Origin: Cymodocea nodosa
Taxonomy: Eukaryota > Streptophyta > Magnoliopsida > Alismatales > Cymodoceaceae
Assembly (NCBI GenBank): GCA_036874045.1
Contig: CM072340.1
Location: 21,627,001 to 21,691,000, forward strand
Direction of reading: 5' to 3'
Length of the DNA: 64,000 nt
The notes beneath the pieces are model-generated. The model saw only the letters and a list, made by a program, of their open reading frames with translations. It did not search any database and was not told where the DNA came from. Position 1 is the first letter of the stretch. The number at the start of each line of letters is the position of its first letter. Below are positions 12,301 through 23,171 of the stretch, piece by piece. The translations under genes and the position numbers were made by a program.

Positions 12301-15300
12301 GGACACTCAGTTCATGCGTTCAACCATTGACCCAAACCAATCAAATCGGTGATATGGGATCATAATTAATAAGTAAATAATTTAATAGCCTCTGTGCGTG
12401 TGAAATTTGCTAAGAAAGAAACAACAATAATCCAAGTCATGATTTCATTTATGGGGTGGTCACATAAATTCTTTTCTTTTAAGTATTTTTATCTCAAATC
12501 TTCTGTTAAATTACATAAATTTAAATATTTTCTTACAATTCTTAATAAGTAATTTTAGGTGTATCTTTATTTCTTTTACACTAATTAATTGTCTTCTTCT
12601 GGTTAATGCATTTCTTGATTTCCTAAGGATATGATTAAAACCACCTAAATAAATTTTCTCTTATCTTATCTTCAATAAGTGCAACTCTTACTCTTTTTCC
12701 AATAAAATTGTCTTTTAGATTATTCCTTATGGTATTACCATTCATTCATTCAAGCATACATGTCACAGAAAAATTGCAAAAAAGGAAAAATGCAAAATAA
12801 ACACACATAACTATTAAAATAATAAAATATAAAAAATCTAATATAGACAAAATCATGAGATCAGTCTATGATTCAGTGATAAAATGGTTTATTTATCATT
12901 CAAGAATCAAGATTCAACCTTGAGATCCAATTGAGAGTTTAGAACAGTAAATGATAAAACTGCAGGTAAAATAATGACAAAATATAAACAAATTAGGTAA
13001 ATAGATCTAGGTATATGGGTATTTAAATATTTTTATTTTTTGATATGTGTAATCTAGCTAAATGCAAGACACACTAGTTGACCAGCTGGTTCAAACTGTT
13101 CAACTACTAAAACGGGCTACCTATTCAAACCAACAATAGAATCACATGTCAACATGTGTTGACAAAATGTGGCTGATGAGCTGGTTTTAAAAACCTTGAC
13201 ATGAAATGCACTTCAAAATGACACCACACAACATCCATTGACATGTCAATGAATGTCATCACATGTCATGCATGCCAATTGACACTGCACTTTTGCAATG
13301 TAAAGTGACAAGCACAACTTTTCAGTCATTTTTTGGTACCCAATCCAATAGTCAGATGTAATACCGAAAATCCCTTAGATTGACCAATTTCAGATTGCAG
13401 ATTGGCATATTGATTGACCAAAGGATTTTTTGTATAGAATAGAACCAGAAAAGGATTGATTGTATAGAATAGAACCAGAAAAGGATTGATTGATTTGTGT
13501 GATCTGCCAACAACAAGTGGAAGTGACGAGTTTTCCTCAATCTTCCTCTTCAATCCTCTTGATCTTCAGTCCAATTGTGTAGATCTTTGTGTCGACAAAA
13601 TAGAAAGCTCCTAATCTATACTCTAAAGGTATTTTTCTTGGGATAAGGCACCAAATTGACACTTGATTTCTCTTCTACAACCCTATCTTAAGTTGGATTT
13701 TCTTTTCAATCTCATTTCCTTCATTTTAAAGAAGATCTAAGATATTTATGTTATGTTTTAAGTTTTCTTTTACAATTTTTGAAGTTTTACGAATATCAGT
13801 GATTTTCTATGAGTATTAGAGAATGTTAGTAACTTTCAAACAATATTAGGGATTTTCAGTAAATATTATTGAATTTCAATAAATATTAGTGATTTTTAGT
13901 TAATATATTTAGTGAATTGCATTGATTCCATTTGATCAATTATGAAAAAGATGATGTTTTAGTTTACGTCATTAATCTTACTTACAATTGTCAATATGTC
14001 AAGCAATCAAATCGAAGTGACCATGAGCAAGATCTTGATAGAACTAAAGACTTTGGTTGGCTCCATGGATTTCTTATTGATAATAACAGAAGGAAGACTC
14101 AATGCAAATACTATGGAAAGAAAATAGGAGGAGATGACGCGTCAAGACTGAAATAGTATCTGATTGACGGCTACAGTAATGTCACAAAGTGTCCTTTATA
14201 TTCAACTATTGTCAAATATTAGATGAGACAATTACCGAGGAATACAAAGATTAAGAAAAACAAGAGGAAAAGGAGAGATGGATGGTTTAGAAATTAGAAG
14301 TATCTTGGAGTAAAAGGATGAGAGAACTTCATATCATGGTAGAGGAGAACAAAGTCAAAGATACTCAATGTCTGTTGATGATAGCAATAAGGATATTGAC
14401 TTCCCACCTGATATGGTAAACAAATAAGATCAACAATATTATAAAAAGGTAGTAATACTATCTAGATAGGAATAGAGTCAAAGAGAGTAATTCAAACCCT
14501 CACAAAATTCTTTAGGATCTACACACTTTGAGGAGAGAACATCTTAAGAATCCTATTGTAGAATGGATAGAAGAGAATGGCAAATCAATTCTTGATAAGG
14601 AGGGTGGAAGGTCAAGCCAACATATTGCAAAGCAATTAGTTTTCGATATTCTCATGCATGCAACTACTATTTCTCTATCTACTTGACAGTTTATGTGTAA
14701 CAGTTGCTAAGAGAATTTATCTAGGTATTTTTATATGCTTATTATAGGTTGTTTTATCTTGTCCTTGAATTTCAAGTTGAAATTTGAAGTTTTTTAGCTG
14801 TTTCCACGAAAGCATAGTTTTTTCACTAATAAAGCCTTCAATCCTCAATGCATTTTCTTTCTCTAGAGGACCGATAATCAATGCAATATTGATACTTTAT
14901 TCCTTGGTCAAAAGTCAACCAACATAATGAAAAAGTTGACTGACATTTTCATTTCTATCCACTTCTTCTATGGAATCCCCATTATCCTATGAGGTTAATG
15001 CTAAGGGATACTAAACTTCAATAAGGTTAGTGCTAAGCTTATAATTATCTTAGAACATTTTTTGTGTATTTTAACTATTTTCTTTTCTTTTCAGCACATT
15101 AGTTTCTAAGTGTATTTTTGCTGTATTTCAACTTCAATGGGGTGTTTTAATGTACTAAACGTGAAACTTCATTTTAACTATTCCTAAATTTACTTACAAC
15201 ATATATTATTGCGTACTTTTGTTCATCCTAAATTTTCATGTCAACAATCAGTTTTTGAACATTTTTTTGCGGATATTAGTGTTTTTCTACAAACTTCTAC

Positions 15301-18300
15301 TGACATTTTTTACTAAAGTTTGGCATCTTTCCTTTTTTGTTAGACCTCTGAAAAGAAATTGACATTAGATTTCTTGGAACTAACAACCTTGCAAGTTGGA
15401 AGTTTAACTCGTTCAATGAATTGGTCTAGGTTTTAAAATACTGATGGAATTTAATTCTAAACCTAGAAGTAGAAGGGCAACCTCCAAATTATGTCTTCAA
15501 TAATTGGCTAAAGCTGGGAAAAATATTAAGATCTTCTAGGTTTCCTCATCCAAAGAGCTTGTATGGATCTTTGCTGTCCTTTGCTATGATGGATGAGAAC
15601 ATTTCAATTGGAGGAGAAGAAGATCTTTGCAGGAGTAAGAAGGAGATTGGCATGTGTCTAGCAGATCATTGTATATTGTAAGTTTGTGAAGCATTTTCAG
15701 CCATATTGTTTGGTAGTTCATCATAGTAAGTGTCATAGTAACTTCATCTGTTATTACCCTAATGAAAACTGCTTCCTTTTTTCCTGCATAAGTATACTTT
15801 GAGATAAAACATATCGATAACATTTTCTCAAAACATTATGGTAAAAAGGTGGATTGATGAAAAAGCGTTAAAAAGAGATCTGGGCTGTGTTATGCAAAAG
15901 TGATGGCTCTATTTACTGATCAACAAACAATAATAATTTATTTGTAATCAATAAATGAACCTGAGGGAATCAGACTATATTTGGAAAACAACAACAAAAA
16001 GTTTCCTTCTTGTTTCAGATTTGCAGCACAACCATATCTTGCCAGCAATGATCAAGCTTGTTACTCTTTTACTTTAATCTCATTCAGGGGAAATCATTGT
16101 CAACTAAAAATATCTAGTGTCAAGTATAAGCAAGTTTATCATCTAAATCTAATGTCACCCATTTTTTTAAGTCTTTTTTTTTCTTTTTCTTTATTACACT
16201 AATGGAACGCATTTTATCTTTTTTTGGGTATTCAACATTCTTTCTATCCCCATTGTATCCTTCTTTCTTTAGTTTTAAATGTTCAGTAACATTTCTGCTT
16301 ACTGTTCAGAAAAAAGCAAGATAATACAATAGCCATCATGTTCATTTAATTTATTTCATAATAAACGACAGGGTGGTTTCTAATTTGCTGACATAAACTG
16401 TTCTGTTCCAAGTCACACAATCTCACAAAGCAGAAGAACAATAACTTACGGTAAAAGAAATAGTATGCTTTAATTAATTTGTTGGAAGCAGCATATATTT
16501 ATGATAAAAGTCATTGAAACACTTTCCTAAGAGAGCTTATCCTCAAACAGAAGTTCATAATATTGATACAATGAAAATGTAGAACAAAAACTCAATCAGA
16601 TAACTCACCTGTCCACGAAACTGTTTGGTGTTGACATTATATAGTCGTATATGTAATTGAAATTATACAAAGGTATACAGCTGTAGAGGATGAAATATAT
16701 ATATCAGTCAATTTTTCCAAAATGATAAAAAAAGTTAAATATTCAAGGTATAGATCTGTTTGCTAAAAAAAGTAAAGATTTGACAAAAATGGGAATGACA
16801 CAGGCAGTAAAAATTTCTGCGCATCAAACATTCAAACAAAAACTTCATAGTTCAGAGACTGTTAATACAAATGTTTTCAGAACCAGACCAGAAAACAAAT
16901 CGTTTTCCTGGCTGGTCCAGTTCAATTACCAGTCGAACGAGTTCAACTGGTTGGATCAGCTAACATCAGTATGGCATCCTTTTTAATTATTATGGAAAAT
17001 AGCAAAGCCCAGAAAAATGTATAAATTCCGAAAAAATTCCAGATTTTTCCTACAATATTCCCTTTTATGATGACAAAATATAATGAGAAATCTCATGTGC
17101 TATCATCATATATGAAACTTTCAAACTTCAAAAGTAAACTAGATCACTTGCAAGTCGATAGATTATAAAAAGAGTAATGATCTAATACACCAATGAAAAC
17201 TAATGAGTACAAAGTTCAAACTTCACATTATTCAACAAACATATTCATAATGAATATTCATTATTCCAAAAAATACCGATTGTTAAAAAAATCATGCTTA
17301 TTTATTTACCGTGATTATTCAAAAAGAACTTAATTACACAAAAAATACTAATTGTTCAAAAAAATCATGAGTATTTTTCAAAAAAATCTGTTTGTTTACA
17401 GAGAAATCATGATTTTTTAAGTCAGGCCATTCGGACCGACCAGTTTTACCAGTCGGACTGGGTGGTCAAACTGCAAAACTAGTCCAACCAGGGGTAGTTG
17501 GACCGGATGTATCACCAGCCCATGGTTGGATAAAGTCCAACCGACCGGTCCAAAGCAGTTTCAAAACTTTGGTTAATACTAATCTTAGTAAAAAAAAAGT
17601 CTCATTTACTTAGAATTTTCAGTGCAGGATGACAAAATTTAAGTATTAATGTAATTAAGATGAATATAATCAAAAACTGATACAATGCTAACTAACAATA
17701 AGTTGGAAAAACAATAGTAATGGTCGTTAACTTTGCACCACAGGACCATGCTAATGGCCTACCTGTCTGAAGCAAAAACAAAGCGCTCATTAAAAGGATC
17801 CTTTAAAGCAGCTTTTAGCAAAATACGTTCTGCTTGGATCATGCTTGATCCTCCCCAATCAACCTAAAAGGAATACACACCTAGAATATCACTAACAAGA
17901 AATAATGTTATGTTCTTTAGAACTAGGCGTCAGAGGGAGCCAAAATAATTGCAATTTTCCTAGGCAAATTTCAAACATGAATGTATGCCACGAAAATAGG
18001 TCACTTGAAGCAGATGTGCTTTGGTCTCGTTGTTATTCAATTAATCAATAGAGATCCAAACACTCGCATTCAATCTTACTCTCTTTCCCCCCTTTTCACT
18101 TTCACATAGGTCACTTGCCATTACGCAACCACAAGAAAGAAAAATGGAATTTGAGATTCTTTTGTTTGATAATGGAAATTTTTAATTCCAGGACGTAAAA
18201 ATCCAGTGTGCAGGAGAATACCTGGATGCTGTTATTAACCTGACGACCGTAGAAGAAGGCAGACTGTGTAGTCGTTTCATTGAACACAAAGCCAGGCCTT

Positions 18301-18735
18301 GAATGGACATATACAGAGAATTTACCTTCCTTATCACCCTGCAACGTAAAGACCTCATACCAATATCAACGAAATCATACACACGCATGCAAGCACAAAT
18401 GCGGATGAACTTCTGTGGAAACGCCGTGTGACGATTAATTAGGCGGGAGGGAGAGGGGGGGAAAACAAACAAACAAACATAAAAAACCTCACCTTGAAGA
18501 AGGCATCCCATACAAAATCCAATGGCATTCTATTCCTTGCTATGAACAAAAAAGCAATCTTTGGCTTCTGAACAGGTGGTGGAATTCGAGCCGAACTCAA
18601 ATCCATGGAAACCAATTCCTTGATCCTGCCATATCGCGTTTGGAACACCACAAGGCTGCCGAGGAAGAACACCAGCAGCAGCAAAGGCACCGACTTTGCC
18701 CTCCGTTTCAAAGAAGAAGAACTCCTCCTCTTCAT
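9362..18735 (-). CDS. Core-2/I-branching beta-1,6-N-acetylglucosaminyltransferase-like protein (GT14-related)
   Basis: Ten exons in phase on the minus strand: 18735-18493, 18338-18222, 17863-17763, 16680-16609, 11942-11861, 11762-11682, 11165-11127, 10786-10721, 9926-9777 and 9523-9362, for 370 aa. The start at 18735 (MKRRSSSSLKRR) gives a basic N-terminus followed by a hydrophobic anchor at about residues 17-32, as expected of a Golgi type II membrane protein. The Branch domain follows from PKIAFLFIARNRMPLD, with VDWGGSSMIQAER, DSCIPLYNFNYIYDYIMS, QNWRKGSQ, LTHTAWDLSSSKD and a C-terminal CFLFARKFTRSAALRLL, all hallmarks of the plant family. Donor and acceptor sugars are not established for most plant members. 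Exon 8 uses the acceptor at 10787, because the nearer AG breaks phase. Intron 4 is 4.7 kb and intron 3 is 1.1 kb; both are loaded with repeats. Confidence 0.9.
12480..12770 (-). mobile_element. RTE-type LINE 3' fragment (copy 1)
   Basis: This lies in intron 4 of the glycosyltransferase gene. Its minus-strand translation gives a decayed RTE reverse-transcriptase C-terminus (NTIRNNLKDNFIG, then VALIEDKIRENLFRWF), matching the usual RxDRIRNxxIRE...LRWFGH end of plant RTE elements. The same DNA segment occurs at about 28.26-28.56 kb in the same orientation; for example, CTTATCTTATCTTCAATAAG is shared exactly. No intact ORF remains. Confidence 0.7.
13431..13490. repeat. 30-bp exact tandem duplication
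   Basis: Two adjacent identical 30-base units (13431-13460 and 13461-13490) begin TGTATAGAATAG. They lie in intron 4 of the glycosyltransferase gene and have no apparent function. Confidence 0.85.
13932..14420 (+). mobile_element. Relic of a BED zinc-finger (hAT-like) transposase
   Basis: Plus-strand translation gives DFGWLHGFLIDNNRRK, then TQCKYYGKKIGGDDASRLK, a stop, and YSNVTKCP. This is the N-terminal BED-type zinc-finger layout (C..C, then H/C after RLKxHL) of hAT-like or DUF659 plant transposases. The second Cys of the finger is Tyr here and several stops interrupt the frame. The rest of the transposase was not recognised in the following 1.5 kb. It lies within intron 4 of the glycosyltransferase gene. 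Confidence 0.6.
16869..17571. mobile_element. Non-autonomous hAT-like element (MITE-like) with target-site duplication
   Basis: The 8-base direct repeat GTTAATAC flanks this 703-bp segment at 16861-16868 and 17572-17579. The ends are imperfect inverted repeats: the left starts AAATGTTTTCAGAACCAGACC-like and the right, read in reverse, starts CAAAGTTTTGAAACTGC and reaches GGACC. The subterminal parts are rich in GGTCCA/CCAGTC/TTCAACTGG repeats, while the centre is AT-rich and holds an imperfect direct repeat of about 38 bp with a 72-bp period (from 17267 and 17339). There is no coding capacity. An 8-bp duplication fits the hAT superfamily. If the first base of the left end is the C at 16868, the duplication would be 7 bp. 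It sits in intron 3 of the glycosyltransferase gene, about 100 bp from exon 4. Confidence 0.7.
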
Positions 18736-21700
18736 ACTACACGCAAGGGCAGAAAAAAAACAAACAAACAAACAAAGACTGGTAGAACATTAGTACTCAC
18801 GAACTAAAAAAAAAAAAAAGGAAAAGGCTACATTTTATTTAAAACGAAAGTGAGAAAGCAGACAATGCCTGGGAAGATCCTATTCTTGGCTAGCGAGACC
18901 TCTGGAAACAGGATCTTGAAGCAAATCCATTGCTTCAACCACACTCCGGAGCATGAACCCGGCGGGAACTCGTGATAGAGATCTGAAGTTTACGGAGGAA
19001 AGTAGGTCCTAGTTGTTCTCCATTTATTAGTGAAGGAAGTGGAGATCAGACAGAATCAATGGTAGCAACGAAGAAGGAGGAGGAGGAGGAGGGAGTGGAG
19101 AATCGACAAGCGCGGTGAACCCACGAGAGCTGTTGGTCAAAAGTTTGGGTTTGTGGAGGAGTGGGGCGAGGAGCAACGCCGCACTTTAACACGTGAACAG
19201 GGAATTGTCGCCGCCAGAGAACACAGGAATGTGTGGGATCTTCTTTCCCATGGGACCAAGTTGCTTGCAGGGGAAATTAAAGGCATGATTGGGAAGTGAC
19301 GATGTCGATTTTTTGCCTTCACCCCCTACAGTTTCTTCATTTTAAAATTTCAAACCTATAAAAATATAAAATTGTTGCATACGTCCAGATGTTCCATGCT
19401 TAGCCGGCACTTGGAAGTTACATACCCTAGTGTTGATGCTTCACCACCCATGAGTATATGTCCAATTAATGGCATTACCTTGGTGCTTCCACAATGGCAA
19501 CGAGGTTACTTTGCGAATCATATAAACATATACATGTAGATGGATGGATGATACCTTACGCACGATAATGATGAAGAAAAAAATATTGTTGATGGCATCT
19601 CATCAACAACTATGTTGATGACATGGCTTGAGGTATAGCGGTTGCTGGACACGGTGGTTGATGCAACATTTAATGATCGTCGTCTTTTCTTAACGAATAT
19701 TTTGCTTCGGCAAAATTGTCGGAAAGGAAATAGCTCGGTAGGACACGTACGAATTAGGATTTGTCTTAAATACCTGTATACAACTTGGAGCAACAGCTGG
19801 GATACCCCGCCCGGCCCCCTCATTATTGGGCCGTTCAATTCCATCCATGATCAGGAGCGACCTACGGAAATGAGATCGCGCCGTCACAGTAAAAGAAAGG
19901 AGCTACAAAAGAACGTGGTAGGATGTCGAGGACCGGGAGCTAAACATCGCACGCTCATCGTGGGGTGCATAAACTTTAAATTTACGGATTTGTTGCGCAT
20001 ACGATCGAGAATATAAAACGGACCAGAACGATACCGATCGACGATACTTTTATTTATTTGGTTGGTGTAAGGTTGAGGCCGAGGCTGGCCACGAGTACAA
20101 CAACAACAAATCGGGAGGGCAAAAGTTTGACAGAAACCCCGCACCATACGCTGTCCTGGCAGCCATCCCATCTTTCATCACACTCACGGGGACAAACCAT
20201 CCCTGTGATGATGTGACCGGTATAAATAAATAAATGAAGAGAAATGAAAGGGATAAGAATGGACGAGGAAATTTAAATAATAGCAAACCTCCACCTTCCC
20301 TTCCTTCCGTACCACTGGAGATGATAAACCCGAGTTCAGGACTCGCGTGCTTGAGGACAGGAGGTCGTCTGCCGGAGGCGCGCGCGAGGGTGGCGGGGGT
20401 GGGTGGGTGAGCGAGCGGAGTTTTGCGCTCGTGCAGGGCGGGCAAAACGATCCGATTGAGGTGCACAGTGAGAAGTTTGTTATTCAGAATTTCGAAGTTA
20501 AAGTAGTTATTCTCAGAGTTTCCGCTTGTAGCAAGGAAAAAAACAAGGTTGAAACATGTTGCGTGGAGTGGCAGGGAAATGGTAGGATGCAAAACGAAGA
20601 ATGCATGTGCATGACATTATGGAGGGATAAACATGAGGAGCGTTCCAGGAAGCATTTTTCGAAAAGTTCTTCCCTTTCAACATCAGAGAGGTAGGAATTT
20701 TGGAGGCTAGAACAGGACAGTATGACGATAGCCCAGTAGGTGCAAGAGTTTATGAGCCCGTCACTTTTTGCCCCACATCTGGTTACTAATGAAGTACGTG
20801 CAAGGCAGCTCGATTCTTTCTTTCGAGGGATTAGACACACATATCAAGTATAGGGTAAAGAAGCCCACCACTTAGCGGATGCAGCAGGAATGGCTATCGA
20901 GGAAAGCTTGCAGGAAATATCAGCAAAAGAGAAGAAGAAGAAGGTTCACATCATCACATGCAGGTATAGATGAAGTCCTCGGCCCCTTAAAAGTAGTTTG
21001 GATCGCCTAGACAATTTGGCAAGAGACCATCTGACGACCAGTAGAATGACAAAGACAATAAGACTATTTGCAGTTTCTCGACCCCTGCTATCGATGATGC
21101 CGAAACCACCATGCAGATCGATGCATTCCGTGACTTCTTTTGTGAATTTCATGTTATTTATATTTTCCTTTTTTTTACTATTAATTCTGTAGATATCATA
21201 ACCTTGTACTCTTGTAGCATCGAGAAAAAATGTCTTCCACGTTTTTTATATATGAAATTTTCTCTTGGTAGTGATATTTCGAGATGTCACAATTCTATCG
21301 ATAAAAAATGACGGAAGGTGATGCATTATCGCACCATGATGGTGGACCTTTGAACTAAACCAATTCCTCTCTAACGTTACCATTTACCAACGTATTTATC
21401 TCTCCCCCATGTATGCTGCTGCTTGCGTGCTGGAGGATGAATGACTTGATTCCTTCTCCGAACTAGTTTCAGAATCTAATCCGGTGCTCATCATTACTAT
21501 CATCATCTACTTCACACACCGATTGCGACCAATGTCATTGGGCTGAGCACGCAAATGCAGTTACCTGAGCATATGGATCAACAGACACCCGAATTACCAA
21601 AAAAAAAAAAAACAGACACCTAATAGATTGCGTCTCAAAATGTGTCCAATCAATTCGATTCTCTCTATTTTAATTAAATAAATAACACGGGATTTCTCTA

Positions 21701-21962
21701 AACATAGACCACCAAGGTTAACGTTTTTATTTACCTCAATTTTCTGTGCATCATCTACAATCTGAACTCGTCAATAGTGCCAAAATTTTCTCTGCCTGCA
21801 CTTCTTTGGGGACTAGCAGAAATAATTCTCATATGTCTTGTTTATTATCTATGCATTTATTTTCGTCAACAAAAGCTATTGCAACCTAAAAGACCCATTC
21901 CATGAGCCGTAACCTGAGCACGACTAATAGTTTTCGAATCACAAACTCATATTCATCCCCTC
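18736..21962. other. Upstream region of the GT14 gene and spacer, no gene recognised
   Basis: This should contain the 5' UTR and promoter of the minus-strand glycosyltransferase. Several ORFs of 100-180 codons occur at 19.5-20.8 kb on both strands, but none has a recognisable domain, consistent phase with neighbours or coding character, and the GC-rich patch near 20.35-20.42 kb is low complexity. I see no convincing gene. Confidence 0.4.
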
Positions 21963-22304
21963 TTATGACACCTTTTTCTTCTTGTTGTCGATGCCTGTCA
22001 TGCCAAGTCCACCAACAGTGTAATCATGACCCTGAAATAAGATAACGAAACATCAGATACAAAATCGATGGTCATGTCTAACATCCTAAAAGAGGATGAT
22101 GAATGGGAAAACGAGGGTATAAAGAATTTTGCTTGCAAAAATCAGAAAGAAAATAAGAAAAAGGACGAAAAACCAATTTTCCTGCGATATCTGGGTGGTG
22201 CTTCCTGTGCACAGCCCTAATCTCCTGATGGGTAGCATCTACAGATACGCCAAGCAATTCATAGTAATTCTTGCCGAAACCTTCTACCTCCGTCTGTCTT
22301 TCCA
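21963..22304 (-). pseudogene. Truncated DnaJ (J-domain) gene remnant
   Basis: Two minus-strand exons splice in phase: 22304-22174, entered from an acceptor TTGCAG at 22310-22305, and 22031-21963, ending in TAA. The first encodes NYYELLGVSVDATHQEIR, then HRKHHPDIAG, a J-domain including the HPD motif needed to stimulate Hsp70. The closest pattern I know is the plastid DnaJ C76-like group, where an exon boundary also falls just before a G-H-E/D-Y-T segment, and here exon 2 starts GHDYT. Compared with normal J-domains, about four residues of helix II are missing and helices III-IV are replaced by a short Lys-rich tail. The apparent start is a GTG across the splice site, not an ATG, and I found no upstream exon. 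It is probably a decayed copy; a short functional J-protein with an unseen first exon is less likely. Confidence 0.5.
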
Positions 22305-23171
22305 CTGCAACGCCTTACTCCAATAGCATCTTTCAACCTCAAGCTATTGCATCAAATTCGAAAATGAGAACAAGAGAAATATAAGACAAGGAAAGATATG
22401 AATATTTATTAGCAAAATATAATGCTTTGATATAATTTTGTTCAAACCATGCCCATCGTAGAGATGCAGGGTCCTGGTCCTGAGAAATAGCAAGTTTTCT
22501 GGAGAATTCGGTTCGGAACATTCTCCTCCTCCAGCCTCTCTTCTTTTTCTCTGTTCTTTTGGATAACGGAGGACCATCCGACTAAAAAGGAATTCCAAAG
22601 GTATTCGTTAATTGACGCAGACATGCTAATATGCTGCAAAATCCTGGACAAAAAGCCTTCCCCAGTACTTGAACACAATCCAGGGCAAAAAAACAACACG
22701 TACAGATGATGTCAACAGTTTCATAATCCAGGGCAAAAAAACATCACGTACAGATCATGCCAACAGTTTCATCGTAGAATATGATCCTCGGGTCGTATTG
22801 TCCCTGATGTATCATCATTGGCTGCGTACCTTGAAGATATATGTTTTTAAAATAACATTAAAATGTCCAATAAATCTTATTTAAATAAGGATGAAACAAG
22901 ACCTTTTAGAAATTACACGGCATATTTTGCGTTTACGATCAACAGAAAATGTTGACACAATCAAAAAGTAGGAGGCAACATTTTCCTATATATTACTTCT
23001 TTAGACCAAATTTTTAAGTATAAAAATAGGCCAAGAAATACATAGAAAGCAGCATAAGATCCCTCAAGGCTCTCTACTGGTACTGCCTTCTGCTTTTCTT
23101 CATTTTGACTGTTCTTAACTCTTCTCTATAAATAATTGAAGGAATGAAGTTTGATGTGAACAATAAAAGAA
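22305..23171. other. Spacer between the DnaJ remnant and the 3' end of GWD
   Basis: It holds the 48-bp tandem repeat listed separately, and its right part should carry the 3' UTR of the dikinase gene. No coding exon was recognised. Confidence 0.4.
22677..22772. repeat. 48-bp tandem repeat, two units
   Basis: The units 22677-22724 and 22725-22772 both begin AATCCAGGGCAAAAAAACA and end CAACAGTTTCAT. They differ at only a few positions, indicating a recent duplication. Confidence 0.9.

Noticed and set aside
20050..20592. 180-codon minus-strand ORF upstream of the glycosyltransferase
   Set aside because: No domain, contains low-complexity Leu/Phe and Pro/Ala runs, and no supporting splice structure or conserved motif.
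22174..22305. Complete DnaJ ORF starting at 22305
   Set aside because: The first codon is GTG spanning a splice acceptor, so this is an internal exon, not a gene start.
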